DNA of 64,000 nt from positions 3,402-67,401 of the forward strand of contig NZ_LMDC01000012.1 in assembly GCF_001425705.1 (NCBI RefSeq). Reading direction: 5' to 3'. The notes below the pieces were generated by a model. It worked only from the letters and a program-made list of their open reading frames with translations, made no database searches and was not told where the DNA came from. The stretch comes from Pelomonas sp. Root1217. GTDB taxonomy: Bacteria > Pseudomonadota > Gammaproteobacteria > Burkholderiales > Burkholderiaceae_C. The translations under genes and the position numbers were made by a program. Numbering within the stretch: the first letter of the stretch is position 1; each line of letters begins with the position of its first letter. This document shows, piece after piece, positions 24,722 to 34,985 of this stretch.

Positions 24722-27361
24722 TCAGGCAGGACTGGCTGAGCCCGATTGTGCGGCGCTGGCCTGGCCATGGCCCAGCCGCCGCATGAAGGTGCGGCGCACG
24801 CGGTCGGAGCGCCGGAAATACGCGATCCAGATCCAGGCGGATAGCCAGGTGCGCACTGCGGCGCCGGCGTCCTTGGCCGTCCATTGCTCGCTCAGCGTCG
24901 GGATGATCTGCGAGGCCAACGCGTCGCCAAGGGTGACGATGGCCACGAACAGCATCCAGCCGATGTAGATCCGCGGCATATTGCTGCGCCGCTTCAGCAT
25001 CAGCACGAGCAGCAGCAGGGCGCCAGCCATGATGGTCAGGTTGGCGACGAGTTCGGCCAGCAGCAATGGCGCCCACAGCGCGTGGTAGGTCGGCGAGGAC
25101 GACAGGGTCAAGCCGCTCCAGGCCTGCACGGTCAGAGCCGGCAGGGCGGCGAGGAGAGTCTTGCCGGTGGTGAAGAGCGTCGCGGCAAGACCGATCAGCG
25201 GCAGCCAGAGCCAGCCGCCCAGCCCGTCGATCGCATGGCCCCAGGGCGGCAGCGCCGCGGGCTGGGGATCCCAGAGGTAGAGGCGGCGCGTCAGCACGCC
25301 CAGGCCGCTCAGCGCCAGCAGGCCGACGACCAGCGGCAGCCAGTGCGGGGAGTCGCCACCCAGGGTGGCGGGGGCGGGAACGGCGGCGTCCTGGTGATAG
25401 AGGTTGTAGCTGACGCCGGTGCGCGCCTTGTCGAGCTGGGCGACGTAGCGCTGCATGCCCGAGGCATCGACATGGTCGGCCCGGGTTTCGTAGCGGTCGG
25501 TCAGCACGATGGTGTTGCGGTCACGCCAGGATTCCTCGCGTCGCAGCGTGAAGGCGGGGTCCTCGACGAGCACGTTGTCGGGCTTGATGTCCCAGGTCTG
25601 CGGCAGGCGGAACTCGCTGACGAGCTTGAAGTCCACCGGGTGGCGCAGCGCCAGCGGGCCCTGGCGGTTCAGGCCCTTGGGGCGGCGCAGCCACTCGTGC
25701 AGATCGGGCACCTCGAGCTCGCCGGTCCAACGGGCCAGCTTGTCGTTGCGCACCCAGTAGCTGGGCATGCGGTAGTGCTCGACCAGCTCCAGCGTGTTGG
25801 CGTCGAGATCGTCACGGGTGGTGAAGGGCTGGTCCACCGTCAGGCCAGGGTAGCTTGCAGCGTAGAAGTCGAGGTATTGCTTTTGCAGGTCCTGGCGGGC
25901 GGTGGTGGCCAGGGCGTCGCGCAGCACTTCGGCGGCTTCACCCTGGGTGCGTGTCGTCACGGTCAGGGTGGCGGGCTTGTCGAAGCCGGTGCTGGCATCC
26001 AGCACGGCATGCAGTTCGCGCTTGAGGGCGCGCGCCTCGAGGCCGGCCATGGGCACGAGTTCGCGCGTGTCGGCGTCCACGAGCAGGGCGCGGCCGAAAT
26101 CGGCCTGTACCCATTGTGCGACGCCCTTGCCCGCCTGAGGCGCGCGGGTGGGGTCCAGCCAGACGCGCTGTCCACCCAGATCGGCCTGCACCAGCACATG
26201 GTTGAAGGCCCAGGGCGTGGGCAGACGCTCGGCTGTGGCCTGGCGCAGGCTGGTGTGGACGAGGGCGGGGCGTGCCGGGATGCCCAGGCCGCGCAGTAGG
26301 GCGAGGCTGAGCAGGGTCTTGTCCTTGCAGTCGCCGAAGCGGCGCTGCAGCACCAGCTCGGGCGCATGGGGGGCGTGCGAGTTGGTGCCCATCTCGATGC
26401 CGAGGTAGCGCACCTCGCGCTGCACGAAGCGCAGGGCGGCCAGCAGGCGCTGCTCGGGGTCGGCCGTGGTGGCCGCGATGCGGGCCACCTCGCGGTCGAC
26501 GGCGGGCAGCGGGCCGGCGGGCAGGCGGTAAAGCGGCAGGGCCCAGCGGGCCACGGCGGACCAGTCCTCGAACTCGCCCCATTCCGCCCACGCATAGGGG
26601 TCGTACCAGCCAGGGCTGTTCTCGTCGACCAGCCGCGCCGGCACCTCGCGCAGCCGCCAGCGGTGGTCCAGCTCGCCGCTCGCTTCGGTGACGCTGGCGG
26701 CCTGGGCGCCGTTGTGCAGCTTCCAGTGCAGCGGCCGGCCCTGCGGCCAGAGCAGCCGTGCATGGCGGTAGGCGACCGGCACGCCCCAGTCGAAGTCGAA
26801 GCTGCCGAAGCGGCGCCCGCCAAAGACGGGGTTGCTGCCCTGCACGCTGTAGACGGTCTCGACGATGTCGCCGACGCGCACGTCGTGCAGCGCGACATGG
26901 GCCGTCAGGCGTCCGTCGAAGATCAATGATTCCAGGCTGGCTTCGCGCTGCAGCAGCTTCAGCGCACCCGGCGCCACGCGCGACACGACGCGACCGGCGC
27001 GGCGCACCTCGATGCGGTGGACGGTGAGGGTCTGGTAGCTCGGGTCGAAGCGGATCTGCACATTGGCGATGTCCTCGACACCGCGTTCGTTCACCGCGCG
27101 GGTGGCCACGTGGTGGTAGTCCGTCAGCGTCGAGCCGGCGACGCGGACCTGCTCGTCCGCCAGCAGATAGTGCCGGCCCTGGCTCAGCCCTTCGGCTGGC
27201 GCGGCGGCGTCCAGCGGCACGACCTGGGCGTCCACCCAAGCCGGTGGCGGCGCATAGCTCAAGCCCTTGAGTGGCACCGCATCCGCGGCATGCACGCCCG
27301 CGGCCAGCAGCCCCCACAGCAGGCAGGCGCCGGCCAGCCTCTCCCTCCATGTGCGCATCAT
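24722..27361 (-). CDS. DUF3857/transglutaminase-like protein with C-terminal DUF2569-type membrane domain
   Basis: 879 residues with a signal peptide (ending VHAADA). Residues about 50-230 are a DUF3857 beta domain and about 270-420 a transglutaminase-like core. The catalytic Cys is in RFGDCKDKTLL, the His in WAFNHVLVQ and the Asp in VWLDPT. A DUF3858-like region follows, then a transmembrane segment near LPLVVGLLALSG. The final 170 residues form a four-helix DUF2569-like module (GGWLWLPLIGL...). The catalytic part is predicted periplasmic. The substrate is unknown. A GGGAGG ribosome-binding site precedes the start. Confidence 0.8.
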   Translation of the reverse strand: MMRTWRERLAGACLLWGLLAAGVHAADAVPLKGLSYAPPPAWVDAQVVPLDAAAPAEGLSQGRHYLLADEQVRVAGSTLTDYHHVATRAVNERGVEDIANVQIRFDPSYQTLTVHRIEVRRAGRVVSRVAPGALKLLQREASLESLIFDGRLTAHVALHDVRVGDIVETVYSVQGSNPVFGGRRFGSFDFDWGVPVAYRHARLLWPQGRPLHWKLHNGAQAASVTEASGELDHRWRLREVPARLVDENSPGWYDPYAWAEWGEFEDWSAVARWALPLYRLPAGPLPAVDREVARIAATTADPEQRLLAALRFVQREVRYLGIEMGTNSHAPHAPELVLQRRFGDCKDKTLLSLALLRGLGIPARPALVHTSLRQATAERLPTPWAFNHVLVQADLGGQRVWLDPTRAPQAGKGVAQWVQADFGRALLVDADTRELVPMAGLEARALKRELHAVLDASTGFDKPATLTVTTRTQGEAAEVLRDALATTARQDLQKQYLDFYAASYPGLTVDQPFTTRDDLDANTLELVEHYRMPSYWVRNDKLARWTGELEVPDLHEWLRRPKGLNRQGPLALRHPVDFKLVSEFRLPQTWDIKPDNVLVEDPAFTLRREESWRDRNTIVLTDRYETRADHVDASGMQRYVAQLDKARTGVSYNLYHQDAAVPAPATLGGDSPHWLPLVVGLLALSGLGVLTRRLYLWDPQPAALPPWGHAIDGLGGWLWLPLIGLAATLFTTGKTLLAALPALTVQAWSGLTLSSSPTYHALWAPLLLAELVANLTIMAGALLLLVLMLKRRSNMPRIYIGWMLFVAIVTLGDALASQIIPTLSEQWTAKDAGAAVRTWLSAWIWIAYFRRSDRVRRTFMRRLGHGQASAAQSGSASPA

Positions 27362-27403
27362 GGCGCCTCCCTATGTTCTGGCGCGGCGATTATCGGCAGC
27401 TTC

Positions 27404-28093
27404 TCAGGCGAGCTCGGACTGCGGGTCTTCGGGTGGCACCAGCGGCGTGGCACGGGCCAGCGCCATCCAGGTTGCGAAGTCGGGCTTGCAGGCGCGCTTG
27501 GGCGCCGGCCGCGCCAGCTCGAGGTGGCTGCCATGACCGATCAGCACGCCGTAGTCGGGCGGGATCTCCTCGGGCGTCGCGATGCCTGCCTTGATGACGA
27601 ACCAGCACTGGCCGCACAGGGCGCGGTAGGCGGCGGACTTGGTCGGGCGGCGCAGCTCGCCGAGCAGGTCGGCACGGCTGACCTTGATCTCGTGGATGGC
27701 CGGCTCGAGGTAGTCCTCCACCGTGCTGTGGCGGATCGAATAGACGTCGGGCATGGCGTTGACCCAGAGCGTCTTGCCCTCTTCGCCGGGCAGGCCTGCG
27801 CGCAGCGTCAGGCCGCGCCAGGCAATGCGGCCGGCGCGCTGCATCTCGGTGGCAACCCGTTCGACCAGGGTCTCATGGGCGTCGCGGGCGGTGCGGTTGC
27901 GGCTCAGTGAATCGGCGATCAGCCCGACGCCGGCGTCGGTCACACGCAGCCGCTCGCGGCCGCCCGGCTCCTGCAGGCGCTCGACCCAGCCCGCCGCGAG
28001 CAGCTCGACCTCGACGAGGTCCTGGCTGGGCCAGCCGGCGCTGCGCCAGAGCTGGCGCAGGCGCTGCAGGTGGAGGCGGGTGGGGGCGGGCAT
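27404..28093 (-). CDS. uncharacterised protein with PD-(D/E)XK-like nuclease motif
   Basis: 229 residues. The N-terminus resembles a winged helix (LRQLWRSAGWPSQDLVEVELLAAG...GRERLRVTDAG). The C-terminal half contains MPDVYSIRHST and then AIHEIKVSRADLL, the spacing of a PD-(D/E)XK catalytic core as seen in MmcB-type proteins. A conserved-looking Cys pair is present (CGQCWFV). The start at 28093 was chosen because a longer start would run into the terminator of the upstream gene. A DNA-processing role is plausible but not proven. Confidence 0.55.
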   Translation of the reverse strand: MPAPTRLHLQRLRQLWRSAGWPSQDLVEVELLAAGWVERLQEPGGRERLRVTDAGVGLIADSLSRNRTARDAHETLVERVATEMQRAGRIAWRGLTLRAGLPGEEGKTLWVNAMPDVYSIRHSTVEDYLEPAIHEIKVSRADLLGELRRPTKSAAYRALCGQCWFVIKAGIATPEEIPPDYGVLIGHGSHLELARPAPKRACKPDFATWMALARATPLVPPEDPQSELA

Positions 28094-28128
28094 GCGGGCA
28101 TCATCATCTTCGTCGCGCCGGAACGGAA

Positions 28129-28159
28129 AAAGCCCCCGGCCGGTGGGCACGGGGGCTTT
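28129..28159 (-). terminator. rho-independent terminator of the DUF4397 gene
   Basis: AAAGCCCCCG (28129-28138) and CGGGGGCTTT (28150-28159) form a perfect 10-bp stem with an 11-nt loop, 18 bp after the DUF4397 stop. On the minus strand it ends in a run of T (28127-28131). Confidence 0.85.
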
Positions 28160-28176
28160 GCCGAGGCGCTGGATGC

Positions 28177-29508
28177 TTACGGGCGCTCGCGCTTGGGCAG
28201 GGCAGTCATGCCTGGCACGGGCGAGTTGGTCGTCGCAACGGTGGCTGTGGTGGGCACAGCAAAGAAGGTCCAGACACTGCCGGTCGGCAGGGCCAGCGTG
28301 GAGTGGGTGTAGATCGGCAGCGCCGAGGTGGGGATGGTCACGTCAACCTGGATGCTGGCCGAAGAACCGGTCGTGTTGGTGGCAGACACGGTGCCGGACG
28401 CCACGTTGGAGGCGATGGCACCGAAGCCGACGTTCAGGCCCAGGCCTGAGGTGGGCAGCGCGTTGACGACGCGGATCTTCACATCCCCGGAGCCGGCGGC
28501 GCCGGTGGGCAGGCGATTGTCGTCGTCCAGCGTGACCAGCTTGGGAGCGGCCGGGTCACCCCAAACCAGCAACGTGTAGTCGTGGCCGGCGGTCAGCGCG
28601 GGCGCGGTGAAGGTCTTGTCGACGCCGTTGACCTGCGCGGTCAGCGTGCTGGCGCCGGACGCAGTCGTCACGTAGTCGCCGATCAGCGGGCTGATGGCTG
28701 CGGTGAACAGCGGCTGGTTGTTGATTGACGAGCTGACCGTGCCGGCATTGGCGAGGGCGGCAACGGTGCGCACGCGGGCTTGGGTGTTGGCAAAGTTCTT
28801 CACTGCACCCTTCTGAACCGCGGTGATGCCGTTGACCAGCACGCCACCTTCGGAGGCGACCAGGATCAGCGAGTTCACGCTGGCCGAGTCGAGCGTGACA
28901 GCGGGTATGTTCAAGCGCAGGTCGGTGCGCCTGCCGTAGCCGGTGACGCAGACGCGGAAAGTGCCGGAGTTGACCTGGATGTAGCCGCTGCCCGAGCCGC
29001 CCTGCAGGTTGGTCGTCAGCGCGGTGTCCGCAGCCAGCGAGCAATCGGCGGCCGTCGTCAGGTAGACGTCAAGGGCGCCGGCATCGGGGGCGAGGTTCAG
29101 GACCAGCAGCTTGGCCTTGTTGGCCTCGGGTGCATCCTGGTTTTCTTGCAGCAACGTGGTGCGAATGGCGCCAGCGAAGCCGTAGGTGATGTAGGTGTAA
29201 TTGCTGCCGGCAGCCGATGGCACCGCCGTGGCCGAGATGCTGGTGCCCACGTCGCTGGTGAGTACCCGAACCGCGGTGGCACTGGTGTTCACGGTGGCGT
29301 AGTCGCCAACGGAGGCGTAGGCCACCTTCGAGTTGATGGTCTTGTCGTCGACCGACAGATCCAGCGACGCATAGGAGCGGGTGGCATTGAGCAGGCGAAC
29401 CTTTGTGTCGCTGCCGCCGCCGCCGCCGCTGCCGCAAGCAGTCAGGAAGGCAGTGGCCGACAGGCTCAGCGTCAGGACCAGCCGGGTGGCCCAGGGGGTG
29501 AATCGCAT
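28177..29508 (-). CDS. DUF4397-domain lipoprotein
   Basis: 443 residues with a lipobox (LTACGS; Cys about residue 25) followed by a GSGGGGGSD linker encoded partly by four GCC repeats. Two DUF4397-like beta domains follow (VRLLNATRSYASLDLSVDD and VRVVNALPTSGLGLNVGFG), a family of secreted or surface proteins with unknown role. The start at 29508 follows GGAGAG and gives a normal lipoprotein signal. Transcribed alone, it ends at a strong hairpin terminator. Confidence 0.82.
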   Translation of the reverse strand: MRFTPWATRLVLTLSLSATAFLTACGSGGGGGSDTKVRLLNATRSYASLDLSVDDKTINSKVAYASVGDYATVNTSATAVRVLTSDVGTSISATAVPSAAGSNYTYITYGFAGAIRTTLLQENQDAPEANKAKLLVLNLAPDAGALDVYLTTAADCSLAADTALTTNLQGGSGSGYIQVNSGTFRVCVTGYGRRTDLRLNIPAVTLDSASVNSLILVASEGGVLVNGITAVQKGAVKNFANTQARVRTVAALANAGTVSSSINNQPLFTAAISPLIGDYVTTASGASTLTAQVNGVDKTFTAPALTAGHDYTLLVWGDPAAPKLVTLDDDNRLPTGAAGSGDVKIRVVNALPTSGLGLNVGFGAIASNVASGTVSATNTTGSSASIQVDVTIPTSALPIYTHSTLALPTGSVWTFFAVPTTATVATTNSPVPGMTALPKRERP

Positions 29509-29645
29509 CGAGAACTCTCCGAAAAAACCAAACCGCCGGGCACTCATCGACAGGAGTGCGGCCAAGAACGCGGATCGCGATTAGAACTCAAGCCGAGGAT
29601 GTCACGATTTCCACGATCTAGCGGCGGGTGAAGAACTGTTGCTGA

Positions 29646-31978
<2,333 letters not shown>

Positions 31979-32247
31979 GGTGAGGGCTCCGTGATCTGAA
32001 GGCTCGGCGTGGTGTTCAACGCCATGCCGTCAGCATCGGCGCCCAGCCCTTTTGGGGACATCACCCGGAGGGTGGAGCGAGGGGGGACAAGCCGCCGCCG
32101 CATCCCCCTTCTCTCCCACTTCCTCCCTCCAAAGAGGGAGCAAAACTGGGGTCGGAGTCGATTTGTGGCCCAGTCCTTGTCCCCTCACGGTCACGGCAGC
32201 GTCGCCAGGACTACGCTGGTGTCCCTCTCTTCGTCGATGCCTGCCCC
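31979..32247. other. non-coding stretch with a short hairpin
   Basis: This 269-bp gap before the cupin gene has no convincing ORF. CTCCCTC (32123-32129) and GAGGGAG (32134-32140) form a 7-bp stem with a 4-nt loop. It is followed by CTGGG...CCCAG (32146 to about 32174) around a GTCGGAGTC core. This resembles dispersed intergenic repeats of GC-rich proteobacteria, but whether it is repeated elsewhere in this genome is unknown. Confidence 0.35.
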
Positions 32248-32637
32248 ATGTCCAACGCCCCCGCCTACGCCCACGTCGCCATCAGCCCCGTCGACATCGC
32301 CGCCAGCCTGGCGGAACTCTGGTCGCCGCGTGTCATCGGCGCCTTCGACGACAACTACGTCAAGGTCGCCAAGGTGCAGGGCACCTTCGGCTGGCACCGG
32401 CATCCGGACGAGGACGAGCTCTTCCACATCCTGCGCGGCCGGCTGCGCATCGACTTGCGCGATGGCGCCGTGACGCTGGAAGCCGGGCAGATGTTCGTCG
32501 TGCCGCGCGGCGTGGAGCACTGTCCCGTCGCCGAGGAGGAGTGCCTGCTGATGCTGGTGGAGCGCAAGACGACGCTGCACAGCGGCGACACGCCGAACGA
32601 GAAAACCCGCTCCATCGAGGAACAACTCGGCAGCTAG
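32248..32637 (+). CDS. cupin-domain protein
   Basis: 129 residues, a single cupin_2 barrel. Motif 1 reads GTFGWHRHPDEDELFHILRG, with two His and one Glu as metal ligands. Motif 2 reads AGQMFVVPRGVEHCPV, with the third His. It is small, cytoplasmic and metal-binding; members range from isomerases to sugar-binding proteins, so no reaction is assigned. The stop overlaps the stop of the convergent DNA-repair gene by 4 bp (CTAG). Confidence 0.82.
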   Translation: MSNAPAYAHVAISPVDIAASLAELWSPRVIGAFDDNYVKVAKVQGTFGWHRHPDEDELFHILRGRLRIDLRDGAVTLEAGQMFVVPRGVEHCPVAEEECLLMLVERKTTLHSGDTPNEKTRSIEEQLGS

Positions 32638-33302
32638 CCAGCGCCCCGGCTGAGCTCGCGGCGCGCGTCGGCGCCAATCCAGCGCGCCGATTTCTCCTCA
32701 CGCCGGCAAAGCCGCTCCGCCACAGTGAGCGCAGGCTCACGTAGCGCCTTGCTGCGTTTGCCGATCTGCCGCAATGCCCAGTTGACGGCCTTCTTGACGA
32801 AGTTGCGTTCGTCGTCAGCCGCGGCTTCGATGAGCGGCAGACGGGCGATGAAGTCGGCATCCGGCCGCTGCTTCTGATGCACAGCGGCCACCGCCAGCAG
32901 CGTGAAGCCGGAGCGTTTCTCGAACTCCAGCTCGCGCGCCGCCCAGCGCGGGATCGCCTCCCAGGCCAGCGGGCTCTTCACGAAGGCGTTCAGGCAAGCC
33001 TGGTCGCAGACGTCCCAGGCCCGCATGCCGGTGACCCAATGGTCCATCTGCTGCCGGGTGAACTTCGCCGGCTCGGCCACCATGCTGGCGAGGATTTGCG
33101 CGTCGGGGATACCGGTGTCCCACAGCGCCAGGGCCAGCCCGTGGTCGCGCTTGAACTCGCGGGCCAACGCCCGCAGCGTGGGCACGGCCAGGCCCAGGCG
33201 ACCCTCGCCGGTCAAGCCGAAGCCGGCCATGGCTTCGAGTGCTTCGGGCCGGGCCGCGGCGTGCAGGCGTTGCAGGGCAAGGTCGAGTCGGGAGGTGCTC
33301 AT
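32634..33302 (-). CDS. DNA alkylation repair protein (AlkD/HEAT-repeat family)
   Basis: 222 residues made of short helical repeats. The family-typical stretch is THWVTGMRAWDVCDQACLN-like (residues about 105-125), matching the W...D region that positions alkylated bases in AlkD-type glycosylases. KKAVNWALRQIGKRS follows. It probably removes or recognises alkylated bases. The start at 33302 (MSTSRLDL) leaves only 48 bp to the divergent MerR gene. Confidence 0.8.
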   Translation of the reverse strand: MSTSRLDLALQRLHAAARPEALEAMAGFGLTGEGRLGLAVPTLRALAREFKRDHGLALALWDTGIPDAQILASMVAEPAKFTRQQMDHWVTGMRAWDVCDQACLNAFVKSPLAWEAIPRWAARELEFEKRSGFTLLAVAAVHQKQRPDADFIARLPLIEAAADDERNFVKKAVNWALRQIGKRSKALREPALTVAERLCRREEKSARWIGADARRELSRGAG

Positions 33303-33313
33303 GACGATGGCGC

Positions 33314-33344
33314 TTGACTTAGAGCGCACTCTAGGTCGTCCAAT
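33314..33344 (+). promoter_or_regulatory. MerR-type promoter with 19-bp spacer and dyad
   Basis: A -35 TTGACT (33314-33319) and a -10-like TCCAAT (33339-33344) are 19 bp apart, the elongated spacing typical of MerR-controlled promoters. The near-perfect dyad TAGAGCGCACTCTA (33320-33333) sits in the spacer. A start of transcription about 7 bp later would coincide with the merR ATG at 33351. Confidence 0.6.
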
Positions 33345-33350
33345 GCTCTC

Positions 33351-33791
33351 ATGACAGCCCGAGACGATCCTCCCTTGCTGCTGATCGGCGCTCTGGCCGC
33401 GCGCTGCGGCAAGTCCGTCCACGCGATCCGCTGGTACGAAGCGCAAGGCCTGGTTCCGGGCGTGGCGCGCGATGCCGGCGGGCGAAGGCGCTACCGCGAG
33501 CAGCATGTCGCCTGGCTCGAACTGATGGACAGGCTGCGTACCACGGGCATGTCCATCGCCGAGATGCGCCGCTATACCGAACTCGTCACGCAGGGCCGCA
33601 AGAGCCTGGCGGCTCGCCGGGAGATGCTGGCCGCCCACCGCGCCGAGGTGCTGGCCACCATCACCCGCTGGCAGGAGGCGCTGTCTGCGCTGGACCAGAA
33701 GCTGGATTTCTACGACGACTGGATCGCCACCGGCCAGCGCCCGGCCCGGGACCCGATCTCAGACCCGCTCAAACCGAGGAGCGCCCGATGA
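33351..33791 (+). CDS. MerR-family transcriptional regulator
   Basis: 146 residues: an N-terminal winged HTH (IGALAARCGKSVHAIRWYEAQGLV...RRRYREQHV), then a long coiled coil (about 75-125) and a short C-terminus with no metal-binding Cys. It therefore fits the drug/aldehyde-sensing type rather than the metal type. No Shine-Dalgarno is visible, and the promoter geometry suggests a leaderless mRNA. It is coupled by ATGA overlap to an NTF2-like gene, its likely target along with itself. Confidence 0.85.
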   Translation: MTARDDPPLLLIGALAARCGKSVHAIRWYEAQGLVPGVARDAGGRRRYREQHVAWLELMDRLRTTGMSIAEMRRYTELVTQGRKSLAARREMLAAHRAEVLATITRWQEALSALDQKLDFYDDWIATGQRPARDPISDPLKPRSAR

Positions 33792-34204
33792 ACACCCCCG
33801 CCACCAACAAGGCTCTGCTGCAATCCATCTACGTCGCCCTGGCGGACGGCGACGGTGGCCCCTTCGTCGCCGCGATGGACGAGGACTTCAAATGGACCAT
33901 TGCCGGCGTGTCGCCGTGGTCTCGCTGCTGGGCCGGCCGCGACGTGGTGCGCGGGCAGCTGCTGCAGCCGCTGTTCCAGCGCTTTGCGACGCGCTACCGC
34001 AGCCGCGCCCAGCGCTTCATCGCCGACGGCGACCATGTCGTCGTGCAATGCCAGGGCGAGGTGCAGACCCATGCGGGCGAGGCCTACGACAACCATTACT
34101 GCATGGTCTTCCGCCTGCAGGACGGCCGGCTCAAGGAGGTCACGGAGTACATGGACACCGACCTCGCCTGCCGCGTGCTGGGCACGCCCGAGGCGGCGCG
34201 CTGA
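33788..34204 (+). CDS. SnoaL-like / NTF2-like protein
   Basis: 138 residues with the SnoaL-like pattern: an N-terminal helix (LLQSIYVALADGDGGPFVAA), DFKWTIAG, and C-terminal strands VVVQCQGEV and NHYCMVFRLQDGRLKEVTEY. This polyketide-cyclase-like fold is used by many small enzymes and binding proteins. It is translated from the ATGA overlap with merR, so it is probably induced by the same signal. Its function is not determined. Confidence 0.8.
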   Translation: MNTPATNKALLQSIYVALADGDGGPFVAAMDEDFKWTIAGVSPWSRCWAGRDVVRGQLLQPLFQRFATRYRSRAQRFIADGDHVVVQCQGEVQTHAGEAYDNHYCMVFRLQDGRLKEVTEYMDTDLACRVLGTPEAAR

Positions 34205-34206
34205 AG

Positions 34207-34812
34207 TCAGGGCGCCGTGCGGCGCCTGCGCAGCCAGCCGGCCAGCGCGCCACCACCGGCGAGTGCCAGCCAGCCGGACGCCGGCTCGGGCACGGCAGTG
34301 ACCGACACGTTGTCGATCAGCCCGCCGTACTGGTCGGACACGCCCAGCGCGTCAAAGCGCAGCAACGCGCTGCCGCTTTGCCCTAAGTCCACGGTGGCCG
34401 AGAAATGCTGCCACTGCGTCGTCGAGCCGCCGGCCACGTTGTCCAGCAGCGTGCCCGACAGCGAACCGAGGCTGTAGCCCAGCGTGTTCGAGCCCGCCGC
34501 CACATTGGTCCGCGGCGAGTACCAGAAGCTCAGCTCGACCCAGCCCGTCGCGGTGATCGTCTGGCTCATCGCGCTGTTGCCGAAGGTGTCCAGCTCGACG
34601 TGATAGAGGCCGTCCTGGGAGACGTTGCCCTCGAAGTTGTTCTGCACCTCGATGTCCGGCGCGCCGACCCAGCCGGTCAGCGTCGGCACGATCAGCCAGT
34701 TGCCCGGGTTGGCCGCATCGGCCTCGAAGCTACCGTTGACGACCAGGTTGGGTCCGGCGGCAAAGGCGGGCGCCAGGGCCAGGACAAGGACGGCGGCGGC
34801 GATGGTTTTCAT
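34207..34812 (-). CDS. PEP-CTERM sorting-domain protein
   Basis: 201 residues with a signal peptide ending in AFAAG and a CBM/DUF642-like beta-sandwich opening LVVNGSFEADAANPGNW. It ends in AVPEPASGWLALAGGG followed by an RRRR tail, the exosortase recognition signal. It is expected to be exported and anchored or released into the matrix. Its opening motif suggests carbohydrate binding. A GGGGAAG ribosome-binding site precedes the ATG. It is the second PEP-CTERM substrate in the window; no exosortase gene is present here. Confidence 0.85.
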   Translation of the reverse strand: MKTIAAAVLVLALAPAFAAGPNLVVNGSFEADAANPGNWLIVPTLTGWVGAPDIEVQNNFEGNVSQDGLYHVELDTFGNSAMSQTITATGWVELSFWYSPRTNVAAGSNTLGYSLGSLSGTLLDNVAGGSTTQWQHFSATVDLGQSGSALLRFDALGVSDQYGGLIDNVSVTAVPEPASGWLALAGGGALAGWLRRRRTAP

Positions 34813-34985
34813 GGGCTTCCCCTGAAATGACCCGCGGGAGTCTAGGCAGGAGGGGCCGTCGGCACCCTCCCTATGAACGCATTCGCCAAGGGCTCATGCG
34901 GCCGACTCATAAGCCCATTGGGAGAACGCGCGTGGCCTGTCGCAAAGCCTAGGACAATTGCGCCACCCCTTTCTCGTCGCCTGCC

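Noticed and set aside
29413-29424. Four GCC repeats encoding the Gly linker of the DUF4397 lipoprotein as a phase-variation tract
   Set aside because: The repeat unit is a triplet in frame and too short for clear slippage switching; it would only change linker length.
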